Under the pieces are notes generated by a model. The model was not told the DNA's origin and searched no databases. It saw only the letters and a program-made list of their open reading frames with translations. 64,000 nucleotides of DNA from Komagataeibacter sucrofermentans DSM 15973 (GTDB lineage: Bacteria > Pseudomonadota > Alphaproteobacteria > Acetobacterales > Acetobacteraceae): NCBI RefSeq assembly GCF_040581405.1, contig NZ_CP137157.1:1962001-2026000 (forward strand), read 5' to 3'. Both the position numbers and the translations under genes were made by a program. Of the stretch, positions 7,632 to 18,062 are shown piece by piece (the stretch's first letter is position 1; each line of letters begins with the position of its first letter).

Positions 7632-10325
7632 TCAAGCAATCCGTGCAAGCGCTGCCTGCAGCCGCACGCGCTCTGCCTGGAACGCTTCCAGCCGCTCGCG
7701 GTTTTCGGCCACGACTTCCGGCTTGGCGCGGGCGACGAAATCGGCATTGCCCAGCTTGCGCTCGACCTTGGCAATCTCGCCATCCACCTTGGCGCATTCC
7801 TTTTCCAGCCGCTGGCGCTCAACGCTCAGGTCAATGATCCCGGCCAGCGGAATGACCAGCGTTGCTTCATCCACAACAAGCTGGGCGGCCCCCTGCGGCA
7901 TCTCGCCTTCAAGCGCCTGCACTTCGGACACGCGGGCCATGCGGCCAATCGCTTCCGCCCATTTGGCGGCCCGCGCCACCGTGGTGGCGGAGGCATCACG
8001 CAGCAGCACGGGGGCAAGGCGCGAGGGCGGCACGTTCATTTCCGAGCGCACGGTGCGGATGGCGGAAATGAAACGGATCAGCCATTCCATCTCATCGCGC
8101 GCGTCCTTCGCCCCTTCCAGATGTTCGGGCTGCGGCCACGGCGCGGTGATGAGCGACCCCTCGCCGCCAAAGCCGAAATGCTGCCACAGCCGGTCGGTCA
8201 TGAACGGGGTGACGGGCTGGAGCAGGCGCAGGATGGTGCCCAGCACATGGGCGGCCACCGCGCGGGTCTCGACGGCCTCCGCCGTGTCACCCGCAGCAAA
8301 GACCGGCTTGGCCAGTTCAAGGAACCAGTCGCAGAAGCAGTTCCACACAAAGCGGTAGCAGGCACCTGCATATTCATCGAAGCGGAAGGATTCCAGCGCC
8401 TTGCTCGCCTCTTCCACCGCCTGCGCCAGTTCGGCGAGTATCCACCGGCCCAGTGGAGAGCGCACGGAGGCCGGGCTGAAACCTGCAACCGGGGCCACGC
8501 CGTTCATCTCGCAAAAGCGCGCGGCATTCCAGATCTTGGTGATGAAGGAGCGGTATTCCTCCACCTTCTTTGGGCCCAGCTTCACGTCACGGCCAAGACC
8601 GGTAAGCGAGCAGATGCAAAAGCGCATGGCATCCGCGCCGTAGCTGTCGATCATCTCCAGCGGGTCAATGCCGTTGCCCTTGGACTTGGACATCTTCTGC
8701 CCGCGCTCGTCACGCACCAGCCCGTGGATGAACACCTGCCGGAAGGGCACATCCTTCATGAAGTGCAGGCCCATCATCATCATCCGCGCAACCCAGAAGA
8801 AGATGATGTCAAAGCCCGTGACCAGCACATCGGTGGGGTAGTAGCGCGCGAGCTCCGGTGTCTGCTGCGGCCAGCCCAGCGTGGAGAACGGCCACAGGGC
8901 GGAGGAGAACCATGTGTCAAGCACGTCCTCATCGCGCGTCAGCACCATGTCCTGCCCGTAATGGGCGCGGGCCTGGCTGGCGGCATCGGCTTCATCATGG
9001 GCGACGAACACATGCCCATCGGGGCCATACCAGGCGGGGATGCGATGCCCCCACCAGAGCTGGCGGCTGATGCACCAGGGCTGGATGTCGCGCATCCAGG
9101 CGTAGAAGGTATTTTCCCACTGCTTGGGCACGAATTCGATCTTGCCGGTTTCAACCGCCTCGATGGCGGGGCCGGCAAGGGTCTTGGCATCGCAGTACCA
9201 CTGCGTGGTCAGGCGCGGCTCGACCACGGCGCCGCTGCGCTCGGCATGGGGCACCTGATTGGTGTGCGGCTCGATCTTTTCCAGCCATTCCAGCCGCTCA
9301 AGCTCGGCCACCATGGCCTTGCGCGCCTCATCACGCGGCATGCCGGCCAGCGTGCGCACGAAGGCGGGGTCGGCCAGCCCTTCTTCCGCGCGGAGTTCGC
9401 CCTCGATCTCGGCCAGGGTGATGCGGGCTTCCTCATCAAGCACGCTGGGCATGTCGAGCTTGTGCCGACGGCCCACCTCGAAATCGTTGAAATCGTGCGC
9501 GGGCGTGATCTTGACCGCGCCGCTGCCCTTGGTGGGGTCGGAATGTTCATCGGCCACGATGGGGATGCGGCGGCCGGTCAGCGGCAGGATGACGTTCTTG
9601 CCCACGAGGTCGGCAAAGCGTTCGTCCTCGGGGTGCACGGCCACGGCCATGTCGCCAAGCATGGTCTCAGGGCGGGTGGTGGCGACCGTGATGGTGCGGC
9701 CCGGCTGCCCCTCGACAGGGTAGCGGATATACCACAGGCTGCCCCGGCTCTCGCGGTTATCAACCTCAAGGTCGGAGATGGCGGAGCGGAAGGCGGGGTC
9801 CCAGTTGACGAGGCGGCGGTCGCGGTAGATCAGCCCCTCGCGGTAGAGGGTGACGAACACCTCTTTCACCGCATCCGACAGGCCATCATCCATGGTGAAG
9901 CGCTCGCGCTGCCAGTCGAGCGAGCCGCCAAGACGGCGGAGCTGCTTTGTAATGCCGCCGCCGGATTCGGCCTTCCACTCCCACACGCGCTCGACAAAGG
10001 CGTCGCGGCCCATTTCCTGGCGCGATGTGCCTTCCTTCTGCAGCATGCGCTCAACCACAAGCTGGGTGGCGATGCCCGCATGGTCGGTGCCCGGCTGCCA
10101 CAGCGTGTCGCGCCCCTGCATGCGGCGCCAGCGGATGAGCGTGTCCTGCAAGGTCATGGTCAGGGCGTGGCCGATATGCAGCGTGCCCGTGACGTTGGGG
10201 GGCGGAATCATGATGGTATAGGGCTTTGCCGCGCTATCGGGCCGGGCGCTGAACGCGCCACTGGCCTCCCACAGGGCATAGAGGGAGGTTTCTGTCCCGG
10301 CGGGGGAGAACGACTTGTCAAGCAT
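7632..10325 (-). CDS. valS: valine-tRNA ligase
   Basis: Class I aminoacyl-tRNA synthetase that charges tRNA-Val and edits misactivated threonine. The HIGH motif lies in PPNVTGTLHIGHAL (residues 41-55) and the KMSKS motif in GQKMSKSKGNGIDP. The CP1 editing insertion, anticodon-binding domain and a C-terminal Leu/Lys-rich coiled coil (about the last 65 residues, ending ERVRLQAALARIA) are recognisable. The 897-residue length is normal. The frame also has a GTG one codon upstream (10328); the ATG at 10325 is the simpler start. It is followed by a two-hairpin repeat that probably ends transcription. Confidence 0.96.
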   Translation of the reverse strand: MLDKSFSPAGTETSLYALWEASGAFSARPDSAAKPYTIMIPPPNVTGTLHIGHALTMTLQDTLIRWRRMQGRDTLWQPGTDHAGIATQLVVERMLQKEGTSRQEMGRDAFVERVWEWKAESGGGITKQLRRLGGSLDWQRERFTMDDGLSDAVKEVFVTLYREGLIYRDRRLVNWDPAFRSAISDLEVDNRESRGSLWYIRYPVEGQPGRTITVATTRPETMLGDMAVAVHPEDERFADLVGKNVILPLTGRRIPIVADEHSDPTKGSGAVKITPAHDFNDFEVGRRHKLDMPSVLDEEARITLAEIEGELRAEEGLADPAFVRTLAGMPRDEARKAMVAELERLEWLEKIEPHTNQVPHAERSGAVVEPRLTTQWYCDAKTLAGPAIEAVETGKIEFVPKQWENTFYAWMRDIQPWCISRQLWWGHRIPAWYGPDGHVFVAHDEADAASQARAHYGQDMVLTRDEDVLDTWFSSALWPFSTLGWPQQTPELARYYPTDVLVTGFDIIFFWVARMMMMGLHFMKDVPFRQVFIHGLVRDERGQKMSKSKGNGIDPLEMIDSYGADAMRFCICSLTGLGRDVKLGPKKVEEYRSFITKIWNAARFCEMNGVAPVAGFSPASVRSPLGRWILAELAQAVEEASKALESFRFDEYAGACYRFVWNCFCDWFLELAKPVFAAGDTAEAVETRAVAAHVLGTILRLLQPVTPFMTDRLWQHFGFGGEGSLITAPWPQPEHLEGAKDARDEMEWLIRFISAIRTVRSEMNVPPSRLAPVLLRDASATTVARAAKWAEAIGRMARVSEVQALEGEMPQGAAQLVVDEATLVIPLAGIIDLSVERQRLEKECAKVDGEIAKVERKLGNADFVARAKPEVVAENRERLEAFQAERVRLQAALARIA

Positions 10326-10661
10326 CACGAAAAACCAGATCCACCATAATCAGACGCAGGGCAGGACAACGCGCCCAGCCATGGGCAGATATACCCCAAA
10401 CCGGCGCGAAGGGAACGCCTGCCCCCGTAATCTTTGTGCCGGGAGGCGGATCATGTGCTGATGGAGGATGCAGCAGGGCCTGAATGACGCATCAGTCAGG
10501 ATCGATACCCCCGACCTTATTGTCGATACCCCCACAAATACCCCCAACATGCCTGTCATTCGGCATTTTTCCCTACCATCGGCTGTCACAGCCAGAGGGA
10601 AGAAAACGGCAGATTTTCGGGGGTTGTATCAACCATTATTTCTTCCCGCTCAGGGAAGGAT
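10326..10661. other. intergenic region between valS and tRNA-Cys
   Basis: Holds no convincing gene. It contains a short cluster of direct repeats: TCGATACCCCC at 10502-10512 and 10523-10533 and a shorter AATACCCCC at 10537-10545. Their role is unknown. Promoter elements for valS (minus strand) must lie in the left part. Confidence 0.5.
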
Positions 10662-10735
10662 TGGAGGTCTGGGCGGGAATCGAACCCACATTCGCGGATT
10701 TGCAGTCCGCTGCATCACCATTCTGCCACCAGACC
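10662..10735 (-). tRNA. tRNA-Cys (anticodon GCA)
   Basis: On the minus strand a complete 74-nt cloverleaf folds. The acceptor stem is GGTCTGG/CCAGACC with discriminator T and an encoded CCA (10662-10664). The anticodon arm GCGGACTGCAAATCCGC has anticodon GCA, and the T arm GTGGGTTCGATTCCCGC has the standard GTTCGA loop. Length and T discriminator are typical of bacterial tRNA-Cys. An open frame running through this region from 10468 towards the methyltransferase is therefore not coding. Confidence 0.95.
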
Positions 10736-10917
10736 TTAACGGTGCAGGGGGTATATCCGCTGAAATGCCGCTCAGGTCAAGCCGTTGTGTGCGGCGTTCC
10801 TGTTGTTTCCCGATCAAAGCGGCGCATAAATACAAAAAAAAGCCGGGAAAAATTTTGCCCGTCCGGCCGGGTTGCGGCTTCAGCATCCTGCGGGGCAGCG
10901 TGTTTCAAGGAAACGTT

Positions 10918-11604
10918 ATGGACAGGACAGACCCCGATTACGCGCCACTCGATTTCGTTGCCGCCCGGCAGCGCATGGTCGATGCCCAGATTCGCCCCTC
11001 GCAGGTGGGCAATGCCACGATTATCGCCGCCATGCGCGCCGTGCCACGTGAACGCGCCGTGCCTGATGCGCTGCGGGCCTTCGCCTACTCCGACCAGAAC
11101 CTGCCACTGGGCGAAGGACGCTACCTGACCGAGCCACGGGTGACGGGGCGCATGCTGCAGGTGGCCGACCTGCGCCACGGCGAGCGGGTGCTGGTTGTTG
11201 CGGCTGGCACGGGCTACCTCGCGGCCCTGCTGGGCGCGATGGCGCTTGAACTGCATGTCACCGCCCTCGAATCGGACCCACGGCTGGCCACCATGGGCAA
11301 GGCCCTGTGCGCCACCTGCGCGCCCGGCGTGCAGTGGTGCGATGGGCCGCTGGTCAAGGGCGCGCCAGCCTCGGCGCCGTATGACCTGATCTTTATTGAT
11401 GGCGCGGTGCGCACGGTGCCGCAGGCCATTGTGGATCAGCTCGCGCAGGGCGGGCGCATCATCGCCCCCATCTGCCCGGCATCGGGCGTGACCTCGGTCA
11501 GCCGCATCGCCGCGACAGTGCAGGGCAGCGCGGTGCAGCCGCTGTTCGAGGCAGCCGTGCCCATGCTGCCTGAACTGGCCCCTGCCCCCGCCTTCGTGTT
11601 CTAG
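10918..11604 (+). CDS. protein-L-isoaspartate O-methyltransferase family protein
   Basis: SAM-dependent methyltransferase of the PCMT family, which repairs isoaspartyl residues in aged proteins; alphaproteobacteria often carry divergent paralogues. It is 228 residues long. It has the family N-terminus (MVDAQIRPSQVGNATIIAAMRAVPRE), the SAM motif VLVVAAGTGYLAALLG and a post-I acidic segment ALESDP, then DLIFIDGAV. The start at 10918 follows AAGGAAAC at good spacing; the upstream open frame runs through a tRNA gene and is rejected. The TolC-family gene starts 92 bp downstream on the same strand, a common pairing in Acetobacteraceae, which suggests but does not prove a link to export. Confidence 0.88.
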   Translation: MDRTDPDYAPLDFVAARQRMVDAQIRPSQVGNATIIAAMRAVPRERAVPDALRAFAYSDQNLPLGEGRYLTEPRVTGRMLQVADLRHGERVLVVAAGTGYLAALLGAMALELHVTALESDPRLATMGKALCATCAPGVQWCDGPLVKGAPASAPYDLIFIDGAVRTVPQAIVDQLAQGGRIIAPICPASGVTSVSRIAATVQGSAVQPLFEAAVPMLPELAPAPAFVF

Positions 11605-11696
11605 CCGGTTAACCCGCACGCAACCTCCTGCGGCTAAGACTGGCCGGGGCGGGCCATCATGGTTCCGCCTGGCATATCAGGCTGGCAGGGGCGGAC

Positions 11697-13118
11697 ATGA
11701 AGGGAAACTGGGCGATCGGGGCGGGAAGCGCCGCCCTTCTGTGCAGCGGCACGGCGCTGGCGCGCATGCCGCAGGCAGTGGAGGAACCGCGCACGCTGGA
11801 TGCGGCCCTTGCCGCGGCCTATCTGGGCAACCCGGTGCTGCGGCAGGAACGCGCCACCCTGCGCGCGACCGATGAGCAGGTGCCCCAGGCGCTGGGCGGC
11901 TGGCGCCCCACCATTACGGGCACGGCGAGCATGTCCTATTATTCCGGCCTGATGCGCATGGAGCCCTCAGCGGGGGAAAGTGGCTATGCCCGCCGGTATG
12001 ACAGCCCCGGATATTCCGGCGGGGTCAGCATCTCGCAGCCCATCTATACCGGCGGCAAGACCACGGCTGGCACGCACAAGGCGCGCCATGCGGTCATGGC
12101 CGAGCGCGCGCGGCTGATCGCGGCGGAGGAGCAGGTCTTCTCCGATGTGGTCAACGCCTATGTCAATGTGGTGGAGGATGAGCAGATCCTGCGCATCGAC
12201 ATCAACAACGAACAGGTTTACGCCGCCCAGCTTCACGCCACCGAACTGCGCGCGCATGGCGGCGAGATCACCCACACCGATGTGGCCCAGGCGGCAGGTG
12301 CCCTGGCCAATGCCCGCGCCGTGCGGCAACTGGCCGAAGGCACCCTGCAGGCCGATCGCGCCACCTACCGGCAGGTTGTGGGGGTTGACGCACCCGATGA
12401 TCTGGCCCCGCCCCAGCCCCTTGTCCTGCCGCTCCATACCGAGCAGGACGCCATGACGCAGGCCGTGCAGAACAACCCCGACGTGATTGGCGCCCTGTTT
12501 GACGAGGCGGCGAAAAAAGATGCCGTAGGCGTGGCCTTTGCCGCCCTCATGCCCACGGTCAGCGCGCAGGCGGCCTATATGCATGGCATCAATCAGGATG
12601 AAGGCCGCTCGCTCAACGATAACAAATATGCCCTCGTCAACGCCTCCATGCCGCTTTATCAGGGCGGGGGCGAATATGCCGCCGTGCGCATGGCCCGCCA
12701 GCAGGCCAATGAGGCCAGCCATACGGTGGATGTAAAGCGCCGCGCCGCCGTGCAACTCGCCGCGGCAAGCTGGCAGCGCATGCAGGCCAACCGCGCCGCG
12801 ATAGAAAGCAACCGCGCCGCCGCCGAGGCCGATGCCGCCGCCCTGCATGGCATGCAGCGGCAGGTCATGGTCGGCACCACCTCAACGCTTTCCGTGCTGC
12901 AGCAGCAGGAAACCCTGCTCCAGGCCCAGATTGCGCTGGTGCGCAGCGCGGGCAATCTTGTGATCTCGTCCTATCAGGCCACCGCCGCCATCGGTCGGCT
13001 GACCGCGCGTGACCTGAACCTTGACGTGCCGCTTTATGATGAACGCGCCTATTACCGCGCCGTGCATGACCGGCTGTGGGGCATCAGCGATTACGCCACC
13101 AACCAGCCGGGGCGGTAG
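11697..13118 (+). CDS. TolC family outer membrane protein
   Basis: Outer-membrane channel of a type I or RND export system. The 473-residue chain has an N-terminal signal peptide (cleavage near residue 21, GTALA-RM) and two related OEP halves of long amphipathic helices rich in Ala, Gln and Glu (LDAALAAAYLGNPVLRQERATLRA; DAMTQAVQNNPDVIGALFDEA). PIYTGGKT and PLYQGGGEYAAV are the two beta-strand/hairpin signatures of the family. No inner-membrane pump or adaptor gene is adjacent, so the partner is not known. A strong GC-rich hairpin overlaps the last base of the stop codon. Confidence 0.93.
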   Translation: MKGNWAIGAGSAALLCSGTALARMPQAVEEPRTLDAALAAAYLGNPVLRQERATLRATDEQVPQALGGWRPTITGTASMSYYSGLMRMEPSAGESGYARRYDSPGYSGGVSISQPIYTGGKTTAGTHKARHAVMAERARLIAAEEQVFSDVVNAYVNVVEDEQILRIDINNEQVYAAQLHATELRAHGGEITHTDVAQAAGALANARAVRQLAEGTLQADRATYRQVVGVDAPDDLAPPQPLVLPLHTEQDAMTQAVQNNPDVIGALFDEAAKKDAVGVAFAALMPTVSAQAAYMHGINQDEGRSLNDNKYALVNASMPLYQGGGEYAAVRMARQQANEASHTVDVKRRAAVQLAAASWQRMQANRAAIESNRAAAEADAAALHGMQRQVMVGTTSTLSVLQQQETLLQAQIALVRSAGNLVISSYQATAAIGRLTARDLNLDVPLYDERAYYRAVHDRLWGISDYATNQPGR

Positions 13119-13146
13119 GCGCGCAGGCCACCGGGGCCTGTGCGCC
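13118..13146 (+). terminator. hairpin after the TolC-family gene
   Basis: GGCGCGCAGGCC (13118-13129) pairs with GGCCTGTGCGCC (13135-13146) as a 12-bp stem with one G-U pair and a 5-base loop. No T-tract follows, so it may be a weak terminator or an mRNA 3'-end stabiliser. Confidence 0.55.
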
Positions 13147-13455
13147 ATGTGCATCAATATTTACGGAGGCGGCGTTATTGGAAGTTTTTTGAAAAAAGCA
13201 GGCCAGCGCCTGAATGCGGTACGGCGACTTCATCCATGACGGACATGCAGCAGGAAGTTGCGGCAAACACGATCACAATGATGCGAATACCGCCCCATCG
13301 CACCAACCTGTTAACGCCAGAAAACAGGGTGGGGTCTTATCTTCATGCGGCATCAGCGGGCAGGCCCGGACAACACAGCCATCCGATTTTTCCTGTGGGG
13401 TTGACTGCGCGGTGTCTGTTACATGAGGCAATATTGATCGACCGACAGGAAACCT
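13119..13455. other. intergenic region with degenerate repeat copy
   Basis: 337 bp between the TolC-family gene and the lipoprotein gene. After the terminator hairpin, 13166-13202 is a degenerate copy of the dispersed repeat (AGGCGGCGTTATTG then GAAGTTTTTTGAAAAAAGC). The rest should carry the lipoprotein promoter; no gene is supported. Confidence 0.5.
13166..13202 (+). repeat. degenerate copy of dispersed 3'-end repeat
   Basis: GGCGGCGTTATT followed by GAAGTTTTTTGAAAAAAGC matches the central part of the full element at 23011-23096 with several substitutions. It lies about 50 bp past the TolC-family stop. Confidence 0.55.
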
Positions 13456-14127
<672 letters not shown>

Positions 14128-14250
14128 CGACCTGCCCCGTGCCGCCTTGCTGTTTCTGGCCGTGGCGGCATGGGCAGATCGTATCGAAAACCGATCAATA
14201 TCGTTGCGGACATATATCCATAAGGCCGTTCATCAGGCATAACGCGTTTG

Positions 14251-15603
14251 ATGAACACGGCGTTTGAAACCCACACCATACACCAGATTCCACCCGACCA
14301 GCGCCATGGCCGCGCGCGCGACCTGTTCGCGGTCTGGTTCAGCACCAACCTGACCTTGCTCACGGTCGTGACCGGAGCCCTTGGGCCGGGGCTGTTCGGG
14401 CTGTCATTCACGTGGTCGGCTATTGCCGTCGTGCTGGGCAATCTGGCGGGGGCCGTGTTCATGGCGCTGCATGCCGCCCAGGGCCCCATGCTGGGCGTGC
14501 CGCAGATGGTGCAGAGCCGGGGGCAGTTCGGCTTTTATGGCGCGGTGCCCATCATCGGCCTTGTCGTGCTCATGTATATCGGCTTCGTGGCCTCGAACTT
14601 CGTGGTGGGCGGCCAGGCGCTTTATGCCGCCCTGCCCATGACCGGGCGGCGCAACGCGATCCTGCTCATTGCCGTGCTGAGCCTCGTGCCGTGCTGCATG
14701 GGCTACCACACCATCCACGCCTGGTCGAAGCTGGTCAGCTGGGTGGCGGGAGCGGTTATTTTATACTGCCTGTGGCTGGGCTATGAAGCCTTTCCGCCCG
14801 GCACGCTGCGCGACATGCATGGTTCGGTCGCCGGTTTTTTCAGCACTTTTTCCACTGCGGCGCTGTGGCAGATCGCCTATGCGCCGTATGTGTCGGATTC
14901 ATCGCGCTACCTGCCCGCCGATGAGGCCGGTCGCCGCACCGCCTTCCTCACCACCTATATCGGCACGGTCATTGGCACGGCGCTATCCATGATTCTGGGC
15001 TGCATGATCGCGCTGCACGGGCCGGGCGTATCGGTCGCCACCACGCTGGCCGGGCTGGCGGGGCGGCAGGCAACGCCGGTCATGATCGTGCTGTCGCTTT
15101 CCATCGCCCTTGGCAACGCCATGAGCCTGTATGGCGGCGCGCTCTCGGCCATAACCGTGCTCCAGACCTTCATGCCGGACTGGCGGGCCGCCCTGCGCGA
15201 ACGCCTTGTCGTGACCTGCACGCTGGTGGCGATTGCGCTGGGCATGGCGCTGGGCATGGCCGACAGTTTCATGAAATCCTACGCCGCCTTCCTAGACCTG
15301 CTCATGGCCATCATGGTGCCGTGGACCGCCATCAACCTGACCGATTACTACCTGCTGCGCCGTGGCCGTTATGATGTCGCCTCGTTTTTCCGCCGCGATG
15401 GCGGGGCGTATGGCTATTGCAACATCCCGGCCCTGTGCGCCTATGGCATCGGCATCGCCATTGAAGTGCCCTTCATGCAGAACGGGTTTCATACCGGCAG
15501 CCTGGCCCGTCGCCTGCATGGGGTGGACATATCATGGGTGGTGGGCCTGCTTGTTACCACCGCCTTCTATATCCGCGCCATGACCACGCGCAGGCGCACG
15601 TAA
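14251..15603 (+). CDS. NCS1 family purine-cytosine permease-like transporter
   Basis: Inner-membrane protein of about 450 residues with some 12 hydrophobic segments. Family landmarks are the N-terminal IPPDQRHGRARDLFAVWFSTNLTLLTVVTGALG, the QMVQSRGQFGFYGAVPI segment and AYAPYVSDSSRYLP, all typical of the cytosine/purine permease branch. It imports nucleobases or related compounds by cation symport. ATG 14251 is preferred to the in-frame TTG just upstream. No catabolic gene such as cytosine deaminase is next to it, so the substrate is open. Confidence 0.88.
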   Translation: MNTAFETHTIHQIPPDQRHGRARDLFAVWFSTNLTLLTVVTGALGPGLFGLSFTWSAIAVVLGNLAGAVFMALHAAQGPMLGVPQMVQSRGQFGFYGAVPIIGLVVLMYIGFVASNFVVGGQALYAALPMTGRRNAILLIAVLSLVPCCMGYHTIHAWSKLVSWVAGAVILYCLWLGYEAFPPGTLRDMHGSVAGFFSTFSTAALWQIAYAPYVSDSSRYLPADEAGRRTAFLTTYIGTVIGTALSMILGCMIALHGPGVSVATTLAGLAGRQATPVMIVLSLSIALGNAMSLYGGALSAITVLQTFMPDWRAALRERLVVTCTLVAIALGMALGMADSFMKSYAAFLDLLMAIMVPWTAINLTDYYLLRRGRYDVASFFRRDGGAYGYCNIPALCAYGIGIAIEVPFMQNGFHTGSLARRLHGVDISWVVGLLVTTAFYIRAMTTRRRT

Positions 15604-15681
15604 TCGCGCCCATTCCCCTGTAACGACGGCTGCGGCACGTGGTCCGCTACTGGTCAAAAAGCCTCAAAAGCAACGTCTGAT

Positions 15682-17826
15682 TTACATATGTCCCTGCACC
15701 AGCCCCGCAATGGCAGGCGTAATGGCCTGGAGCAGGTCGCCTGCTGGCTGCGGGCTGTTGCGCACTGCCAGCATTGATTCCGAGGCGGCAAACTGGGCCT
15801 GCGCCGCCTGTAGCACCGCAGCCACCTGCACCTGATGCGCCGCCAGCGTGCCATCGAGTGCATACAGCCCCACGCAGGCCAGTTCCGCCAGCTGGCCCGA
15901 TGCGGGCAGCGCCTCGCGCAGGGCCGGGCGGGTGGCCACGACCTGGCGCAGGCGCGCATCGTTATCGCGCCAGTTTTCCAGCCGGGCGCGCAGGCCGGGC
16001 GCAAGGTCATGCTGTCCATCCACATAAGCCGCGACATCGCGCGTAAAGGCCGCAGCCTCAAAACTGTCAGGCGTGGCGATATCTGCCACCCGGTCCAGCG
16101 CGAGGGGGATGGATGCCGCTGCCACATGGCTCGGGCCAAAAACATGGTTGAGCGCATAATTGCGCACCGGAGTGGTCACGGCCAGCAGGGTGGCAAGCGG
16201 GGCAAGGCCATCGGGCGCAAGGCGCGCCATCATGCGGTGGCGGTCAGCTGCGGCACGGTTGCCCAGTATTTCCAGTTCCGCCTGCACCACGGGCAGGCGG
16301 CGGGCCAGGGCAGCCTCGTCACGCACGGCGGCAGGCGACCAGAAACGCTCGGCCAGGGCGGCCGCGCGCGGCCACAGGCGGGCATCGAGCATCTCCTCGC
16401 TCACGATCTCGGTCCATAACGCCGCCTCCGCCCCCAGCACCAGCCCATCCTGCGCCGTGGTCATGGAGGCGGCGGGATCGAGGGCAAAAGGCGCAAGGGC
16501 AGGCGCATGGGCCGCGGCCACCTGATCGGGCGGCAGGCCATTGCCCAGCGGGTCCAGCGGGTCAACACGGTAATGCTCGGCCGCAGGCAGCAGCAGGTCG
16601 AGATAATACCCCGCCGAGACCACCACCGGATGCCCCGCCGCCGTGGCCTGCGCCGTATAGCGCGAGCCACGCCACGGCTCGATCACGATGCCGGGGGAGG
16701 CTGGTGCATCGAGCAGTTCATCCCAGCCCATCATGGTCTTGCCCTCATGCGCCACAATGGCCTGCACGCGGCGGGTAAAGGCAGCCTGCATGGCCGTGGC
16801 GCTGGCATAGCCATGCTGCTGCATGAAAGCGCTGATGCGGGGGTTTGCCGTCCATTCATCGGGCCGCACCTCATCGCCACCGACATGGAAATAGGCATCG
16901 GGGAACAGGCCCGCCATTTCATGGTAGAGCCGGGCCAGAAACACATAGGTATCAGGATTTGTGGGGTCGAATGCGGCGCGCACCACCCGTTTGGGGTCGA
17001 GCGGGGCTGTAACAGGCTGGGCGGCATATTGCGGATAGGCCAGCAGCATGGCGTAGCTGTGGCCCGGCGCATCGAATTCCGGCACAACCCGGATGCCGCG
17101 ATCCGCTGCATGGGCCACAAGGTCGCGCACCTGCTGCTGGGTATAATATTCCCCGTGCGATGCCACCTGCTGCAGGCGCGGATAGACCCTGCTTTCCACC
17201 CGGAAGCCCTGCCCGTCAGACAGGTGCAGGTGCAGCACGTTGAGCTTGGTCAGTTCCATCATGTCGAGCTGCCGCTCAAGGGCCGCGGGCGACATGAAAT
17301 GACGGCTGACATCCACCAGCATGCCGCGCCATGCAAAACGCGGGCTGTCATCAATCTCGGCCCCATCCAGCACCGGCCCCGCCTCGCCGGGTTCAACAAG
17401 TTGCAGGAGTGTCGCCAGCCCGCGCAGCACGCCCGCCGGCCCATCGGCCACCAATGCCGCGCCGTTGGTCCCCGTGCGCAACTGGTAGTGCTCGCGCATA
17501 TGGATCGAGAGCATGTCCGGGTCGGCGTGCTGGCAGTTGATGCGCAGCACCAGCCCCGCAGGCGTGCCTGCCACCGCCGGGCGCGCGCTCAGGGCGGCCA
17601 GACGCTGCTCGAAACGCGCTACCGCCCGCTCCAGCAATGGGGACCGCACGCCCTGCCATTGCACCTGCACCCCGCCCGCAAGCGGCAGGGCACCCTCCTG
17701 CGGCAGGTACTGCACGGGCTGCGGCATCAGGGCCGGGGCGGCCAGCACTGGCGTGCAGGCCATGCCCGCGCAGAGCAGAACCATGGCAAAGGGGCGAATA
17801 CGGCGTGGAAAGCGCATGATGAACAT
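15682..17826 (-). CDS. secreted beta-N-acetylhexosaminidase (GH20)
   Basis: Glycoside hydrolase that releases terminal GlcNAc or GalNAc from chitin-like, peptidoglycan or glycan substrates. It is 714 residues with an N-terminal signal peptide (cleavage near VLAAPA, residues 27-32). A GH20b-like N-terminal domain (about 35-155) is followed by the catalytic barrel starting at DSPRFAWRGMLVDVSRHF (160-177). The catalytic Asp-Glu pair is in HVGGDEV (D318, E319), and FDAPGHS precedes it. A C-terminal helical extension of about 180 residues is present. ATG 17826 is used, though ATG 17817 is also possible. It is isolated by strand from its neighbours. Confidence 0.92.
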   Translation of the reverse strand: MFIMRFPRRIRPFAMVLLCAGMACTPVLAAPALMPQPVQYLPQEGALPLAGGVQVQWQGVRSPLLERAVARFEQRLAALSARPAVAGTPAGLVLRINCQHADPDMLSIHMREHYQLRTGTNGAALVADGPAGVLRGLATLLQLVEPGEAGPVLDGAEIDDSPRFAWRGMLVDVSRHFMSPAALERQLDMMELTKLNVLHLHLSDGQGFRVESRVYPRLQQVASHGEYYTQQQVRDLVAHAADRGIRVVPEFDAPGHSYAMLLAYPQYAAQPVTAPLDPKRVVRAAFDPTNPDTYVFLARLYHEMAGLFPDAYFHVGGDEVRPDEWTANPRISAFMQQHGYASATAMQAAFTRRVQAIVAHEGKTMMGWDELLDAPASPGIVIEPWRGSRYTAQATAAGHPVVVSAGYYLDLLLPAAEHYRVDPLDPLGNGLPPDQVAAAHAPALAPFALDPAASMTTAQDGLVLGAEAALWTEIVSEEMLDARLWPRAAALAERFWSPAAVRDEAALARRLPVVQAELEILGNRAAADRHRMMARLAPDGLAPLATLLAVTTPVRNYALNHVFGPSHVAAASIPLALDRVADIATPDSFEAAAFTRDVAAYVDGQHDLAPGLRARLENWRDNDARLRQVVATRPALREALPASGQLAELACVGLYALDGTLAAHQVQVAAVLQAAQAQFAASESMLAVRNSPQPAGDLLQAITPAIAGLVQGHM

Positions 17827-18062
17827 TATTCCGTTAAAGGCACCCCATCGTGCCTCATCATGCCGCTACAGGCCAGCACCACCGCCTTGCGCCAGACCGC
17901 GCGCGACGCTGGCAATGACGGGCATTACAGCATATAAAATATTATACGTGCGATAATTTCAAAAAGCCTGCCGGCAATTCCCGCCAGCGCCCTGCCGGTT
18001 CCGCCCCCTGCCCCGACCTGCTATGGCTGGGCCACCCCAACAGGATTCAGGTCTGTCACGTC

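Noticed and set aside
8121-10349. 742-codon open frame antisense to valS
   Set aside because: valS is unmistakable on the other strand; the frame is a by-product of high GC third positions and its composition (His/Arg/Gly-rich) matches no protein.
10502-10545. Direct repeats next to tRNA-Cys considered as an integration site or CRISPR remnant
   Set aside because: Units are 8-11 bp with unequal spacing, there is no duplicated tRNA end and no integrase or cas gene in the window.
10468-10917. N-terminal extension of the PCMT-like protein
   Set aside because: It would translate through tRNA-Cys sequence; the ATG at 10918 has a ribosome site and a family-typical N-terminus.
16507-17937. 476-codon open frame antisense to the GH20 gene
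   Set aside because: The hexosaminidase has all catalytic motifs; the opposite frame has none.
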